Assembly (NCBI GenBank): GCA_030625815.1
Contig: DAOUQF010000024.1
Location: 1-58,589 of the forward strand
Source: Eubacteriales bacterium
GTDB taxonomy: Bacteria > Bacillota > Clostridia > Tissierellales > GPF-1
DNA length: 58,589 nt
Reading direction: 5' to 3'
Part shown: positions 34,432 to 43,049 of the stretch, one piece after another
Layout of the letters: each line of letters starts with the position of its first letter
Position numbering within the stretch: position 1 is the stretch's first letter
Translations under genes and position numbers: made by a program
Notes under the pieces: generated by a model
Databases searched by the model: none
What the model was told of the DNA's origin: nothing
What the model saw: only the letters and a program-made list of their open reading frames with translations

Positions 34432-35442
34432 TCATCTCAGATATGGCGAATATACCAGTATAGACTGAGCAAGAGCATCAAAATCCAATGCATTAACCGA
34501 TTCCAACTCTGAAATGATCGAATCATCAAAGTCAGGGTTCATTGCACCACAGATCGCGCCAGCAATAGCACCAATGGTGTCCGTGTCACCCCCAAGACTC
34601 GCGCTCAGGCATGCCGCTTCTAATGGATCGCCCTTCGCAAGTTGGATAATGGCAAATACGGCTGGTATCGTATCAATCGTCTCGAACGAGGCGCCCAGTT
34701 CATCGTATACTCGTTCCAGTACCCGCTGCTTGTCAACACCATCTGGGCTTGTCTCTGTTTCGATCAGCTTTCTCACATAACGCAATCGAAAACGCAGTGA
34801 TGCGGATGGTGTTTCACAACCAATTCCCTTGGCTGCTTCTAACACTTCTTCAGCCAACGTCCAAAGATACTCCATTGATTCGCCACCACTTAGCCCATAA
34901 CTCACACATGCTGCAACGATAGATGCGCCGGTTATGGCGATATTTGTGTTGTGAGTAGGCATGCAGATTTGATAGACATGCTCAATCACTTCAGAAGGAT
35001 TCCTATAATCAGATACGATGCCTATGGGGGAGATTTTCATCGTGGCACCATTGGTCGTCCCCCACTTTCCTGTTTCCTCAATCGGAATCCCTTTTTCTAA
35101 TTTGTCGAGCGCTCGCATTGTAGAAGGACCCGTAACAAGTGCAGCAGTTTCTGAGCTCTCCCTCCATTTTACGAGTGCCGAAATATAGTTTTCTGCATTA
35201 AGCGAGCCTTTACAGGCAACGATCGAATTGACAAGCATCACCGTATTAATTGTGTCATCTGTAACACTTCCAGCAACCATATTCCGTCCGAAAAAATCAT
35301 CCGGTGAAGTTGCTTCAAATTTCCTAACACCTTCTGGATACCGTTGGTTGATTTTCTCTCGTGTCCACATCTCCGTTGGCATGCCCATGGCATCGCCTAG
35401 CGCACCGCCAATCAACACGCCTTTAATTCGTTTGAGTAGCAT
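34432..35442 (-). CDS. ADP-ribosylglycohydrolase family protein
   Basis: The protein is 336 residues from MLLKRIKGVLIGGALGDAMG, with AAAGGA before the ATG at 35442; an ATG six codons earlier overlaps the PTS stop as ATGA and is the alternative. Metal-binding motifs are GALGDAMGMPTE, GSVTDDTINT and the C-terminal SLGGDTDTIGAIAGAI, as in DraG/ARH enzymes. Family members remove ADP-ribose from proteins or small molecules; some in sugar PTS operons probably act on glycosides or ribosyl compounds. Coupling to a beta-glucoside-type PTS favours a role in N- or O-glycoside breakdown. Exact substrate unknown. Confidence 0.85.
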   Translation of the reverse strand: MLLKRIKGVLIGGALGDAMGMPTEMWTREKINQRYPEGVRKFEATSPDDFFGRNMVAGSVTDDTINTVMLVNSIVACKGSLNAENYISALVKWRESSETAALVTGPSTMRALDKLEKGIPIEETGKWGTTNGATMKISPIGIVSDYRNPSEVIEHVYQICMPTHNTNIAITGASIVAACVSYGLSGGESMEYLWTLAEEVLEAAKGIGCETPSASLRFRLRYVRKLIETETSPDGVDKQRVLERVYDELGASFETIDTIPAVFAIIQLAKGDPLEAACLSASLGGDTDTIGAIAGAICGAMNPDFDDSIISELESVNALDFDALAQSILVYSPYLR

Positions 35443-35456
35443 TTGATTCCTTTCGA

Positions 35457-37412
35457 TCATGCTTCCACACTGACTGGTTGCACATCTGCTGTTGATTGAA
35501 ATGGTATAATCGTCATCAATTGATCAAGCTCATTCAACGTGTCGGCATTTGAAGGAACCACTTCCAAGAATTGTTCTGAATTGGTTATCAATACGGGTGT
35601 CTCAATATTATAACCGAGCTCCTGGATGGCCTGTAAATCAAATTCAAGAACGACTTCACCCTTTTTAACACGATCTCCTTGCGCCACCATCTTTTTAAAA
35701 TGTTTGCCTTGCAACTGGACCGTGTCTTTCCCTACATGAACAAGAATTTCGACACCATTGTCTGCTGTAAAGCCCAAGGCATGGCCCGTTTCAAAGAAAG
35801 TTGTAATCTTGCCATCGCATGGTGCGACAACTTTTCCTTCACTCGGAATCACGAGAACCCCCTTGCCAAGAGCACCGTTAGAAAAGGCGGCGTCTTCTGC
35901 TTGTCCGAGCGGTAAAAGCTTCCCTTTTATTGGTGTTGCAATTGAAATCTTATTGTACAAAGGTCTCAATCTGCCTTTTGATAACATTGACTCTTTTTCA
36001 TCACTGTCTTTTGAATCCGTTCCAAAAGTGAAGTAGGTTAATGAAAAAGCAACAATCATTGCCGCAGTCGTTGCAATGACTGCAATAATCAACCCCATCA
36101 TAGAACTATTCTCAGGATTCAAGAAACCAACAATTCCGAGCACTCCCACTGAAATTGCATACATACGCACATTCAATGCCGCCAAAACCGCTGCGCCTAC
36201 GACTCCACCCACCATGGAAAAAGCAAAGCGTTTTTTAACTGGCAGTGTGACGCCATATATAGCGGGCTCGATAATGCAAAACATACCCGAAATCATCGCT
36301 GGGATACAAATCCCTTTCATCTTCTTGGATTTTGTCCGCATATAAACGGCAAGAACAACTGCTGTTTGCGCAAAGGACGCCGTAAAGATCATCGGTAAAA
36401 TATAATCACTGCCAGTTGCAATGTAATTGGTGATTGCAAGGGTTACCAATGGCCAGTGCAACCCAAGAATGACAAGCGGTTGGTAGACAAAAGCCACAAC
36501 AATAGCTGTCAGAATTGGTGAAATTTCATACAGCCCCGTTACTGCAGCTGTGATAATGAGTGAAGCAAAATTCGCAATCGGTCCAATCACTAAAATCACG
36601 ACTGGTGCCGCGATCATCAGGGTTAAAAATGGAACTAGGGTAAATCCAATGATGTCTGGAATTCGCTTACTCCAAAAATGCTCGACCTTGGATGTGAAAT
36701 AGTTTGCTAGGATAATTGGAATCACCGATGATGCATATCCAGTTACTGGAAACATAATGGGAAGACTAAAGAACGTTTTAAATATTTCCGTTTGAAAAAT
36801 TGTTCCCGCAAATAATGTGTACGCGACGTCTCCACCAGCAAGACTTCCTGATATGCCAGGGAAAACCATAATCCCTCCAATGAGCATCCCCACATACCCG
36901 CTCATATTAAATGCCTTGGCACTCGTATAGCCTAAAATAATTGGAAAGAATTGAAAGAGTGCGTTTCCCATGGCATGCAACAAAATATAAGCGCCATCTG
37001 TCGGTTGTAGCACACCGATCGCCGTCAATAATGCGAGGGTGCCTTGAATCAATCCCGTCGCGATTAGTACGCTCAAAACAGGGGTGATCACCTTCGTAAT
37101 AATGTCAATCAGACTGTTCAGCACGCCTTTCTTGGCGATTGCTTCTACATACTCGCTTGGATCTACACCAAGTTGATTCACTAAAGTTTTATGCACATTG
37201 GAAACATGAGATCCAATCACAACTTGATAATTCCCACCCGATGCCTGTGCTGTAACAATCCCATCTCGCTCCAGCAATGCTTTTTCATCAACAAGCGACA
37301 TGTCTTTTAATGCGAACCTCAATCGAGTTAAGCAGTGAGTGACCGTAATGATATTCTCCTCTCCCCCAACATACCTGATAATATCCTTTGTTAGTTCCTT
37401 ATACTTCATCAT
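35457..37412 (-). CDS. Beta-glucoside-type PTS transporter subunit IIBCA
   Basis: The protein is 651 residues from MMKYKELTKDIIRY, after GGAGGAAAAATTT. The IIB domain comes first with the phosphocysteine in VTHCLTRLRF (C27), then a multi-membrane IIC domain (about residues 100-450), then a glucose-type IIA domain with the histidine in EILVHVGKDTV. The IIBCA order is that of BglF/BglP proteins, which import and phosphorylate beta-glucosides or related sugars. Transport here is likely under the LicT-like antiterminator directly upstream. No phospho-beta-glucosidase is present; the next gene is an ADP-ribosylglycohydrolase instead. Confidence 0.93.
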   Translation of the reverse strand: MMKYKELTKDIIRYVGGEENIITVTHCLTRLRFALKDMSLVDEKALLERDGIVTAQASGGNYQVVIGSHVSNVHKTLVNQLGVDPSEYVEAIAKKGVLNSLIDIITKVITPVLSVLIATGLIQGTLALLTAIGVLQPTDGAYILLHAMGNALFQFFPIILGYTSAKAFNMSGYVGMLIGGIMVFPGISGSLAGGDVAYTLFAGTIFQTEIFKTFFSLPIMFPVTGYASSVIPIILANYFTSKVEHFWSKRIPDIIGFTLVPFLTLMIAAPVVILVIGPIANFASLIITAAVTGLYEISPILTAIVVAFVYQPLVILGLHWPLVTLAITNYIATGSDYILPMIFTASFAQTAVVLAVYMRTKSKKMKGICIPAMISGMFCIIEPAIYGVTLPVKKRFAFSMVGGVVGAAVLAALNVRMYAISVGVLGIVGFLNPENSSMMGLIIAVIATTAAMIVAFSLTYFTFGTDSKDSDEKESMLSKGRLRPLYNKISIATPIKGKLLPLGQAEDAAFSNGALGKGVLVIPSEGKVVAPCDGKITTFFETGHALGFTADNGVEILVHVGKDTVQLQGKHFKKMVAQGDRVKKGEVVLEFDLQAIQELGYNIETPVLITNSEQFLEVVPSNADTLNELDQLMTIIPFQSTADVQPVSVEA

Positions 37413-37578
37413 AAATTTTTCCTCCAAATCGTTATTGTTTTGAAATTGAAGGTCTAGCCAACTGAATGTTACTATCCTAGAGCCACACAAATAGTGTCGC
37501 TTAACTACGCATCACTTCCTTTCTATGTATCACCTTTTCAATCTTACATCGTCTATTCCGAATTGCTTATTAATTATG

Positions 37579-38424
37579 CTAGTGTGTTGGGTTTTTTGCA
37601 ACCACCCTTGCAATATGAATCGTTAAATACAATTTCTCTTCATTAGATATTGCGTACTGATATTTTTCTTGGATGTAGTGTCCGATTCTCATAACACATT
37701 GATATGCATCTGGATACTTTCCTCGAATTGTCTCTAGTAGATTATCATCATTTTCATCCGCATAATTATTAAGATTGATCAGACGTTGTGCAAAGAACTT
37801 CAAATGTGTTACGAATCGATAAAAATATACGGACTCTTCATCAAATTCAATCTTGAAATAGTACTTAACAATGCTTGTAATCTCCTGCATGACACTTGTA
37901 ATTTCGTACATGTTTTCTGTTACTTCATCCATTTCTGCATTGACGATATGCAGCGCAAGAAAACCAGCCTCATCATTGGGTAGTCTGATATCAAAGCATT
38001 CTTCAACAATATCCAGTGCCCGCATGCCAATCTGATACTCATCTGCAAAAAATCGTCTTATATCCCATAACAAAACATTTTTCACTGCAATTCCGGCTTT
38101 ATAGCGCTCAATCGCTGTATGCAAATGATCGGTCAATGAGATATAAATACTATCATTAAGCTTCTTTCCCAATCGTGTTTTTGCATACGAAATGATTTCA
38201 GCCGATACTTCCATACTCTCCAACGGAATTTCAGAAATAAGCTCTTGGAATTTTCCAGACACATCTGCTGAAGTCAATGCAAATACTTTTTCGATATCTT
38301 TTTTCGCAACAAAATCTCCTGTCCGCTTTCCGAAAGCGATCCCACATCCCATTAGAATCTGCTCTCTTCCTTGTGCATCTTCCACTACGACAACATTGTT
38401 GTTTAGAACTTTGCAAATTACCAC
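37579..38424 (-). CDS. BglG/LicT family transcription antiterminator
   Basis: The protein is 281 residues with a GTG start after AAGGGGTG. The N-terminal CAT RNA-binding domain (VICKVLNNNVVVVEDAQGRE) is followed by two PRD domains with the phosphorylatable histidines in DHLHTAIERYKAG, ALHIVNAEMDE, HLKFFAQR and TIHIARVV. It binds the RAT element in its own leader (38501-38529) and prevents the overlapping terminator when sugar is available; the PTS IIB domain normally inactivates it by phosphorylation. First gene of the operon with the PTS and ADP-ribosylglycohydrolase. Confidence 0.94.
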   Translation of the reverse strand: MVICKVLNNNVVVVEDAQGREQILMGCGIAFGKRTGDFVAKKDIEKVFALTSADVSGKFQELISEIPLESMEVSAEIISYAKTRLGKKLNDSIYISLTDHLHTAIERYKAGIAVKNVLLWDIRRFFADEYQIGMRALDIVEECFDIRLPNDEAGFLALHIVNAEMDEVTENMYEITSVMQEITSIVKYYFKIEFDEESVYFYRFVTHLKFFAQRLINLNNYADENDDNLLETIRGKYPDAYQCVMRIGHYIQEKYQYAISNEEKLYLTIHIARVVAKNPTH

Positions 38425-38475
38425 TGATTCACCCCTTCCCCTAAAGACACGAATGTCAAATTTTTCAAATAAAAA

Positions 38476-38529
38476 AGGCTATACCTTTAATCAAATTAAA
38501 GGTATAGCCTGCATTATCAGTAACCATCC
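38476..38529 (-). promoter_or_regulatory. RAT antiterminator overlapping an intrinsic terminator
   Basis: The minus-strand segment 38529-38501 begins GGATGGTTACTGATAATGCA and continues to GGCTATACC, matching the ribonucleic antiterminator consensus of BglG/LicT operons in length and conserved GTTACTG and GCAGGC blocks. Its 3' half is shared with a 15-base-arm terminator (38476-38510) ending in a U run. The two structures are mutually exclusive. Confidence 0.93.
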
Positions 38530-38548
38530 ACGTTTTTCTATTAAATAA

Positions 38549-38577
38549 AGCATATCATTCCGGTTTTTGGAAGTCAA
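38549..38577 (-). promoter_or_regulatory. Promoter of the licT-type operon
   Basis: The minus strand has TTGACT (38577-38572), a 17-base spacer and TATGCT (38554-38549), about 20 bases upstream of the RAT element. Confidence 0.75.
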
Positions 38578-38675
38578 CCTACAAATTTCCACAGCTGACA
38601 ACCTGTCTTTCCTTGACTCTTCTTCGATTTTCACTTACTCATAAACATCGTTCAAATTCCATTCATGCAAAAACA

Positions 38676-38891
38676 ATGAATCTGAAAATCACCGTCGATA
38701 CCAAGAAACACTTGGTGGAACTGGGCTATAGCGTACAATACGGCGCCCGACCACTGAGAAGAACGCTGCAACGTCTAATTGAAGACGAGTTGGCGGAACG
38801 CTTCCTGAGAGGCGAACTTCAAGAAGGCGACACCGCTCACTTCGAGCTGGATGAGAACAAAATCAAACTGACAATTCAACACGAAGAATAA
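38676..38891 (+). pseudogene. Duplicated clpE 3' end (distal copy, 71 codons)
   Basis: From about 38676 the plus strand repeats the last ~215 bases of clpE (28455-28671). I count about ten differences over the final 195 bases, nearly all silent or conservative, and the protein ends in the same ENKIKLTI-HEE. There is no ClpE upstream part and no convincing ribosome site, so it is a detached C-terminal fragment. It keeps the reading frame, as expected for a recently displaced gene end. Confidence 0.88.
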
Positions 38892-38894
38892 AAT

Positions 38895-38934
38895 AAAACC
38901 CGCGAGTGATGAACTTCATCATTCTCGGGTTTTT
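38895..38934. terminator. Terminator after the distal clpE copy
   Basis: Arms AAAACCCG-GA and TCTCGGGTTTT surround the core GTGATGAACTTCATCAT. It is homologous to the terminator at 34376-34415. Confidence 0.88.
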
Positions 38935-39113
38935 AAAACTTACCACAAATACCTATGTCAATCAAATTAATTGAAAGACTGTAACATTTTTCTTTGCCAT
39001 TTCTTGCATTTTTAAAACTTGCCAAATACATTCATTGTCTAAAAACATATTACTCTTCAGAAGAGGTTATAGCATTTCGAGCACTCAAAAATATATCTCT
39101 TATCGTTCTTAAG

Positions 39114-40181
39114 TTATATGAAAATCTCATATTGAGGTAGCAATTGGTGCTTGAGAAAATATCTATGCTCAAGTAAGGCGTCATGAAAATACTTCCAATT
39201 AGATGTTTTGAAGTCTTCTAACCGAATATACTTATTACTGTCACGATACTGATTAAATGGACTCTTCCCTTTCATGATTTGTGAGTTCTTATATGAATTC
39301 CAAGTATTAATCATAAAAGGTTTCTGCTCTTGAACTTCTATCGCTGAATAAAACCATTCCCGATCGTCATAGCGTATCTTTTCGTTTAAACCAAAAAATC
39401 CACTTTCAATATTTTTCTCCCAATGAGCAATTCTTTCATCAAGAGATCCAACAAATAGAAAAGTTTTATTTAGTTTTTCAACAATATACTCCCATGCAAC
39501 GGGTTCCCTCTCATATATCATTGGAATTTGATTTCTTAAATCATTACTGAGAATCTTATATATTGAGTTAGCTGCATCTATAAACCTCTCGGTATTATTG
39601 ATTACCTCTCTCTGTTCATCATAACCCCACTCTAGGTAAGGAATATCTGGAAATTTGTTTGCATTTGCATGCCCAAGTTCAGGTAGATATTGTCCCAAGT
39701 ATTCGAACTCATTATTTGTTTCATCTCGTAAGTTCGTCACATTGTTTATACTATGTTTCATACCACAAAAATTTTGGTGCGCCCATGTATCTGCATAAAC
39801 GTGTAATGAGATCCCTAGCCTATGCAAACCAGAAGGTTTTTTCACGGATTTTAGCGTCTCGCTTATCATAATCTTTGAAATCTCGCTATTCTGTCTGCAT
39901 AGCATTTTTTCCCAAAAGCAATTTCCTTCTCCACCTGGCAAAAAATGAAATGGAACAAAAATATCATAACCTACTTCTTTTCGAAAAACTTTCAATGTGA
40001 AAAATCTGTGCGCAGACATACCTTGTTGAAATCTCCCACCGTTTTCAAAATTGATGGCATGAAAATACTTTGCATCGTCAGTATGTTGAGAAGAATATGC
40101 AATAATCTTACTTTCCTCTCTCTTTAATCCTGATAGTCTACATAAAGTATAAATTGCATAGAAATGAAAATCTTTTTGCAT
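39114..40181 (-). CDS. DUF6765 family protein, possible metal-dependent hydrolase
   Basis: The protein is 355 residues from MQKDFHFYAIYTLCRLSGL; the ATG at 40181 has AAAGGAG, unlike the ATG 16 codons upstream. The opening DFHFYAIYTLCR, the IAYSSQHTDDAKYF segment and the later HVYADTWAHQNFCG are diagnostic of DUF6765. The conserved His/Asp residues recall zinc-dependent phospholipase C-like folds, but I know no proven function. It follows the broken GNAT gene by 13 bases, so they may be co-transcribed. A lone accessory gene in the island. Confidence 0.75.
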   Translation of the reverse strand: MQKDFHFYAIYTLCRLSGLKREESKIIAYSSQHTDDAKYFHAINFENGGRFQQGMSAHRFFTLKVFRKEVGYDIFVPFHFLPGGEGNCFWEKMLCRQNSEISKIMISETLKSVKKPSGLHRLGISLHVYADTWAHQNFCGMKHSINNVTNLRDETNNEFEYLGQYLPELGHANANKFPDIPYLEWGYDEQREVINNTERFIDAANSIYKILSNDLRNQIPMIYEREPVAWEYIVEKLNKTFLFVGSLDERIAHWEKNIESGFFGLNEKIRYDDREWFYSAIEVQEQKPFMINTWNSYKNSQIMKGKSPFNQYRDSNKYIRLEDFKTSNWKYFHDALLEHRYFLKHQLLPQYEIFI

Positions 40182-40194
40182 TAGTATTCTCCTT

Positions 40195-40782
40195 TCAATA
40201 TATATGGTTTGTATCTGATTCAGATTCACTCAATTTTCTCGTCCATTCTTTCCTCAATAAGTCCAGATAGACCACATCAATATACTCCCCACTTCTGCTA
40301 TCAAAACCTACTTCACACATGATTCCACTTTGTTGAAAGCCCAACTTCTTATACAGATTCTGCGCTTTCTTATTATCTTTCAAAGTGGTCAATTCGATCC
40401 GATTCAACTTCAAATGATTAAACATAAAACCAATAAAATACGTTAATGCATCAGCACCGTATCCCTTTAGTTGTTCTTCCATCTCGCCAATTTTAATTCC
40501 AAATTCCGCAACTCGATTTCTCAGATTCCAATTCCGGTATGAAATATCACCAATTGGTTTCATGTCCTCTTTTTTGCTAATAATAAAAGTCTTCTCGCTT
40601 GGAAGCACCTGTGTCTCATCAATTTGTTTCTTAATCACCAATCGAAATGCTTCTTTGCTCAACAAAAAACCATATAACAATCCACAATACGCATTGCCCT
40701 TTGCATTGTTTCACCATCGATGCAACCATTCTTCATCCCCAAATTCAAGCTGTCAAATAACAACTTTCGTTCCTTCAATCAT
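40195..40782 (-). pseudogene. GNAT acetyltransferase with two in-frame TGA codons
   Basis: Read from the ATG at 40782 (AAAGGAGCAGATC site), the frame gives MIEGTKVVI, TGA, QLEFGDEEWLHRW, TGA, NNAKGNAYCGLLYGFLLSKE and then the full GNAT body with GYGADALTYFIGFMF (acetyl-CoA loop region) and NLYKKLGFQQSGI. A related sequence at 51461-51776 has arginine at both TGA positions (EIRQLE, HKWRN). Both stops are one base from an arginine codon, CGA or AGA. The 161-residue remainder could start at an internal ATG (40680) but would lack strand 1. I treat it as a recently inactivated gene. Confidence 0.75.
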
Positions 40783-40804
40783 GATCTGCTCCTTTCTAAA
40801 TTCC

Positions 40805-41017
40805 TTACATCGGAAACTGATCCCAAAGATGATAGCCGCCTACCACTACACTCAATAAGGTAATCGTAGCAGCAATTAGAGCCCCAATTTTCTTAATCGG
40901 AACCGAACCATCTGAAGATGCCCAAGTCTCGTATTCGTTCTTTTTCGCATCTTCAACCATTTTCATTCCTAACATGACAAAGCCAGAAATGATGATGAAA
41001 CTCAGTATATACGGAAT
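40805..41017 (-). pseudogene. Small membrane protein family, copy D, degenerate
   Basis: The frame reads PYILSFIIISGFVMLG, VEDAKKNEYETW, then IKKIGALIAATITLLSV and ends YHLWDQFPM. Against copies B and C the start codon is changed, a TAG replaces the second codon, and the centre of the protein (hydrophobic segments 2 and 3) is deleted. A start at an internal ATG could still give a short peptide with one or two membrane segments. It precedes the broken GNAT gene, as copy C precedes another GNAT remnant. Confidence 0.6.
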
Positions 41018-41168
41018 CTAGATTTTTCTCTCATCATTTCATCTGACAATTCATTCCAACTAATATTCTATCACTAATTTCTCGTTTTTCTACAAATTTC
41101 AAAAAAACATGTTTTCATTTAAATCTTTCTCTATCTATTAGGCTACTTAAAAAAGTTTGCTTTCGGCA

Positions 41169-41205
41169 ATTGAATATTTCGTTTCAAGTGAGCCCTCTTC
41201 ACGCA
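41169..41205. repeat. Single unit related to the 28.75-kb repeat array
   Basis: TTGAATATTTCGTTTCAAGT followed by GAGCCCTCTTCACGCAA resembles the GAATATTTCATTCCATTTGA / CCCACCTTCACGG unit at 28775-28810. It lies just after the terminator of the secreted hydrolase gene. Probable remnant of the same element. Confidence 0.4.
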
Positions 41206-41212
41206 AAAAACA

Positions 41213-41255
41213 AAAAACCGAGATGGGCGGATTCATTCCGCCTATCTCGGTTTTC
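41213..41255. terminator. Intrinsic terminator after the secreted hydrolase gene
   Basis: AAAACCGAGATgGGCGG and CCGCCtATCTCGGTTTT form a long stem with loop ATTCATT and a U run on the minus strand. Confidence 0.9.
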
Positions 41256-41265
41256 TCTTTGCCAT

Positions 41266-42864
41266 TTACTTCGCCCGCACACGAACATGGTCCGAATTGA
41301 TCGCCGGATAAACCGGCGTTTCCGTTTCTCGGTTGAGGTCGAAGACCTTGATCATATACGATGAATCATCCAAATCCCCACCATGCCCCTTCATCTCGTT
41401 GGTCACAAATGCTCCCGTGCCGCCCAATTCAAAGAACGTGTCTTGGGTGTTTTTCCATCGGGTTGGCAACATCTTTCGACCGAAGTGTTTAATGATCAAA
41501 TCCTTTTCATTTTGCTCGTAGGGGGTTGCGTAATCCAGCGTGTCATTTCTGTCCAGTCCTCCCATGTAGAAGACCTTCGCCACCCGGTTATACGCCTCCA
41601 TATCAAAAGTTTTACCCGTGATCTTTTCATTATCCGCCGTTCCAATGGGATAGATCAGTCGATCCCCTTGATAGGAGTCCGAAGGCATCATCACAATGCT
41701 GTTTACCGCCCCGGCATACGCCGCTTTCACCCGCTCCGGATATAGCGCAATATATCGGCTCACAAAGTTTCCCGATGCAGAGAATCCGTACATAAAGACC
41801 TTTTCTTCATTCACTTTTTGATCATTCGCATTCAAAAGCTCAATCGCGTGATCCATCATGGCATTAAGCTGCTCATCAAGGTTGTACATTTTCTCAACCT
41901 CAGCTTTTGTAATTCCATTCCGTGCCATCATCGCTTGATAAGAAGAATCCTGGTAATCCTCTAGAAACCACTCATCCATAAAGATCGTGTAGCTGTCCAA
42001 CGAATGCGTATAGGGTCCCCGTCGATCGAAGTACAAATCAGGACGCGGGAAGATTGGCATAAGCCGTGGCAACCACAGCTCCTCTTGCAATCGATATGAA
42101 GGCACCTGGTCATAGATACCTTTCAGAGCATCATCCACATGATCCTCCAGATTGTTCGATGTTTGCCCAAAATTATTGGGTTCCACCAAAAGATACCGTT
42201 CTTTCCCTTGATTCTTCTCTTTATACAGATTGCTTGGCAAGCTGATTACATACGGATAGTTGAATCCTTTTCCCGGCATTGCTTCAATGTAATAGGTGGT
42301 ATATTCACCGGTTTCGACAATCTCTGGATATTGCGCAGTTATAAATGTTGCTTTGATTGTCGCATTCCCTTTTGTGAATACTTTCAATGTGCATTCTTTC
42401 CCTAACGGCAAAACATTTTGTATGTTTTCTTGATAATTTTTGAAAAGAATCTCATTGCTGTTGATTTCGTATTTTACAAATTGCGTTTGGCCATCCATCT
42501 CAATCTCAATTGCTTCAATCATCTCTTTACTGAGATCCAATTCTTCCAAGCTGATTTTTGGATTATATGCATCAACTTTATTTTTGAGGCTAAGCGTTTG
42601 AGCCTCGTAATCATCGATACGTACGAGTGACCCGACGTGATCCCACGACACTTTTTTCCCCAGCATTTCGGCAAACGCACGCAGCGGAACATACGTCGTA
42701 TCTTCGTATGTCATGCTCCTCTGCTCCATGTTCTCCCCATTGATTTTAATTCCAATTTTATCAAATACGACAGCGATTGTTTCATCGTTTGTCGCAGAAA
42801 ACACAGCCGTCGTTGTCAGGAGAATGACTAACAACATTACCAATCCTTTTATTCTTCTCTTCAT
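41266..42864 (-). CDS. Secreted alpha/beta hydrolase with copper amine oxidase N-terminal domain
   Basis: The protein is 532 residues from MKRRIKGLVMLLVILLTTTA, a signal peptide with cleavage near VFSA; the ATG at 42864 follows GGAGGG and replaces a longer frame without a site. Residues about 25-85 match the copper amine oxidase N-terminal (stalk) domain (GENMEQRSMTYEDTTYVPLR.. AEMLGKKVSW). The second half is an alpha/beta hydrolase with nucleophile elbow YGFSASGNF and a C-terminal histidine in EMKGHGGD. It is probably an extracellular or wall-attached esterase or peptidase; substrate unknown. It shares the N-terminal domain with the next gene. Confidence 0.8.
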   Translation of the reverse strand: MKRRIKGLVMLLVILLTTTAVFSATNDETIAVVFDKIGIKINGENMEQRSMTYEDTTYVPLRAFAEMLGKKVSWDHVGSLVRIDDYEAQTLSLKNKVDAYNPKISLEELDLSKEMIEAIEIEMDGQTQFVKYEINSNEILFKNYQENIQNVLPLGKECTLKVFTKGNATIKATFITAQYPEIVETGEYTTYYIEAMPGKGFNYPYVISLPSNLYKEKNQGKERYLLVEPNNFGQTSNNLEDHVDDALKGIYDQVPSYRLQEELWLPRLMPIFPRPDLYFDRRGPYTHSLDSYTIFMDEWFLEDYQDSSYQAMMARNGITKAEVEKMYNLDEQLNAMMDHAIELLNANDQKVNEEKVFMYGFSASGNFVSRYIALYPERVKAAYAGAVNSIVMMPSDSYQGDRLIYPIGTADNEKITGKTFDMEAYNRVAKVFYMGGLDRNDTLDYATPYEQNEKDLIIKHFGRKMLPTRWKNTQDTFFELGGTGAFVTNEMKGHGGDLDDSSYMIKVFDLNRETETPVYPAINSDHVRVRAK

Positions 42865-43009
42865 ATGCCCTCCATCTTCTTGTCTCATTTTTCCCATTTT
42901 ATAGTAAATTCTGCCATTCAACAAGAACCTATTGCCGAACACATCAATAAGAATCAATCAAGGAACCCAGCGAACGAATGTGTCGAGAACCACTTCTTGC
43001 ATTTTGCAA

Positions 43010-43040
43010 CAAAAAACTGCCATAGGGTCTATGGCAGTTT
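43010..43040 (-). terminator. Intrinsic terminator after the secreted CuAO-domain gene
   Basis: AAACTGCCATAG, loop GGT, CTATGGCAGTTT; a U run follows on the minus strand. Confidence 0.9.
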
Positions 43041-43049
43041 CTCCATCAA

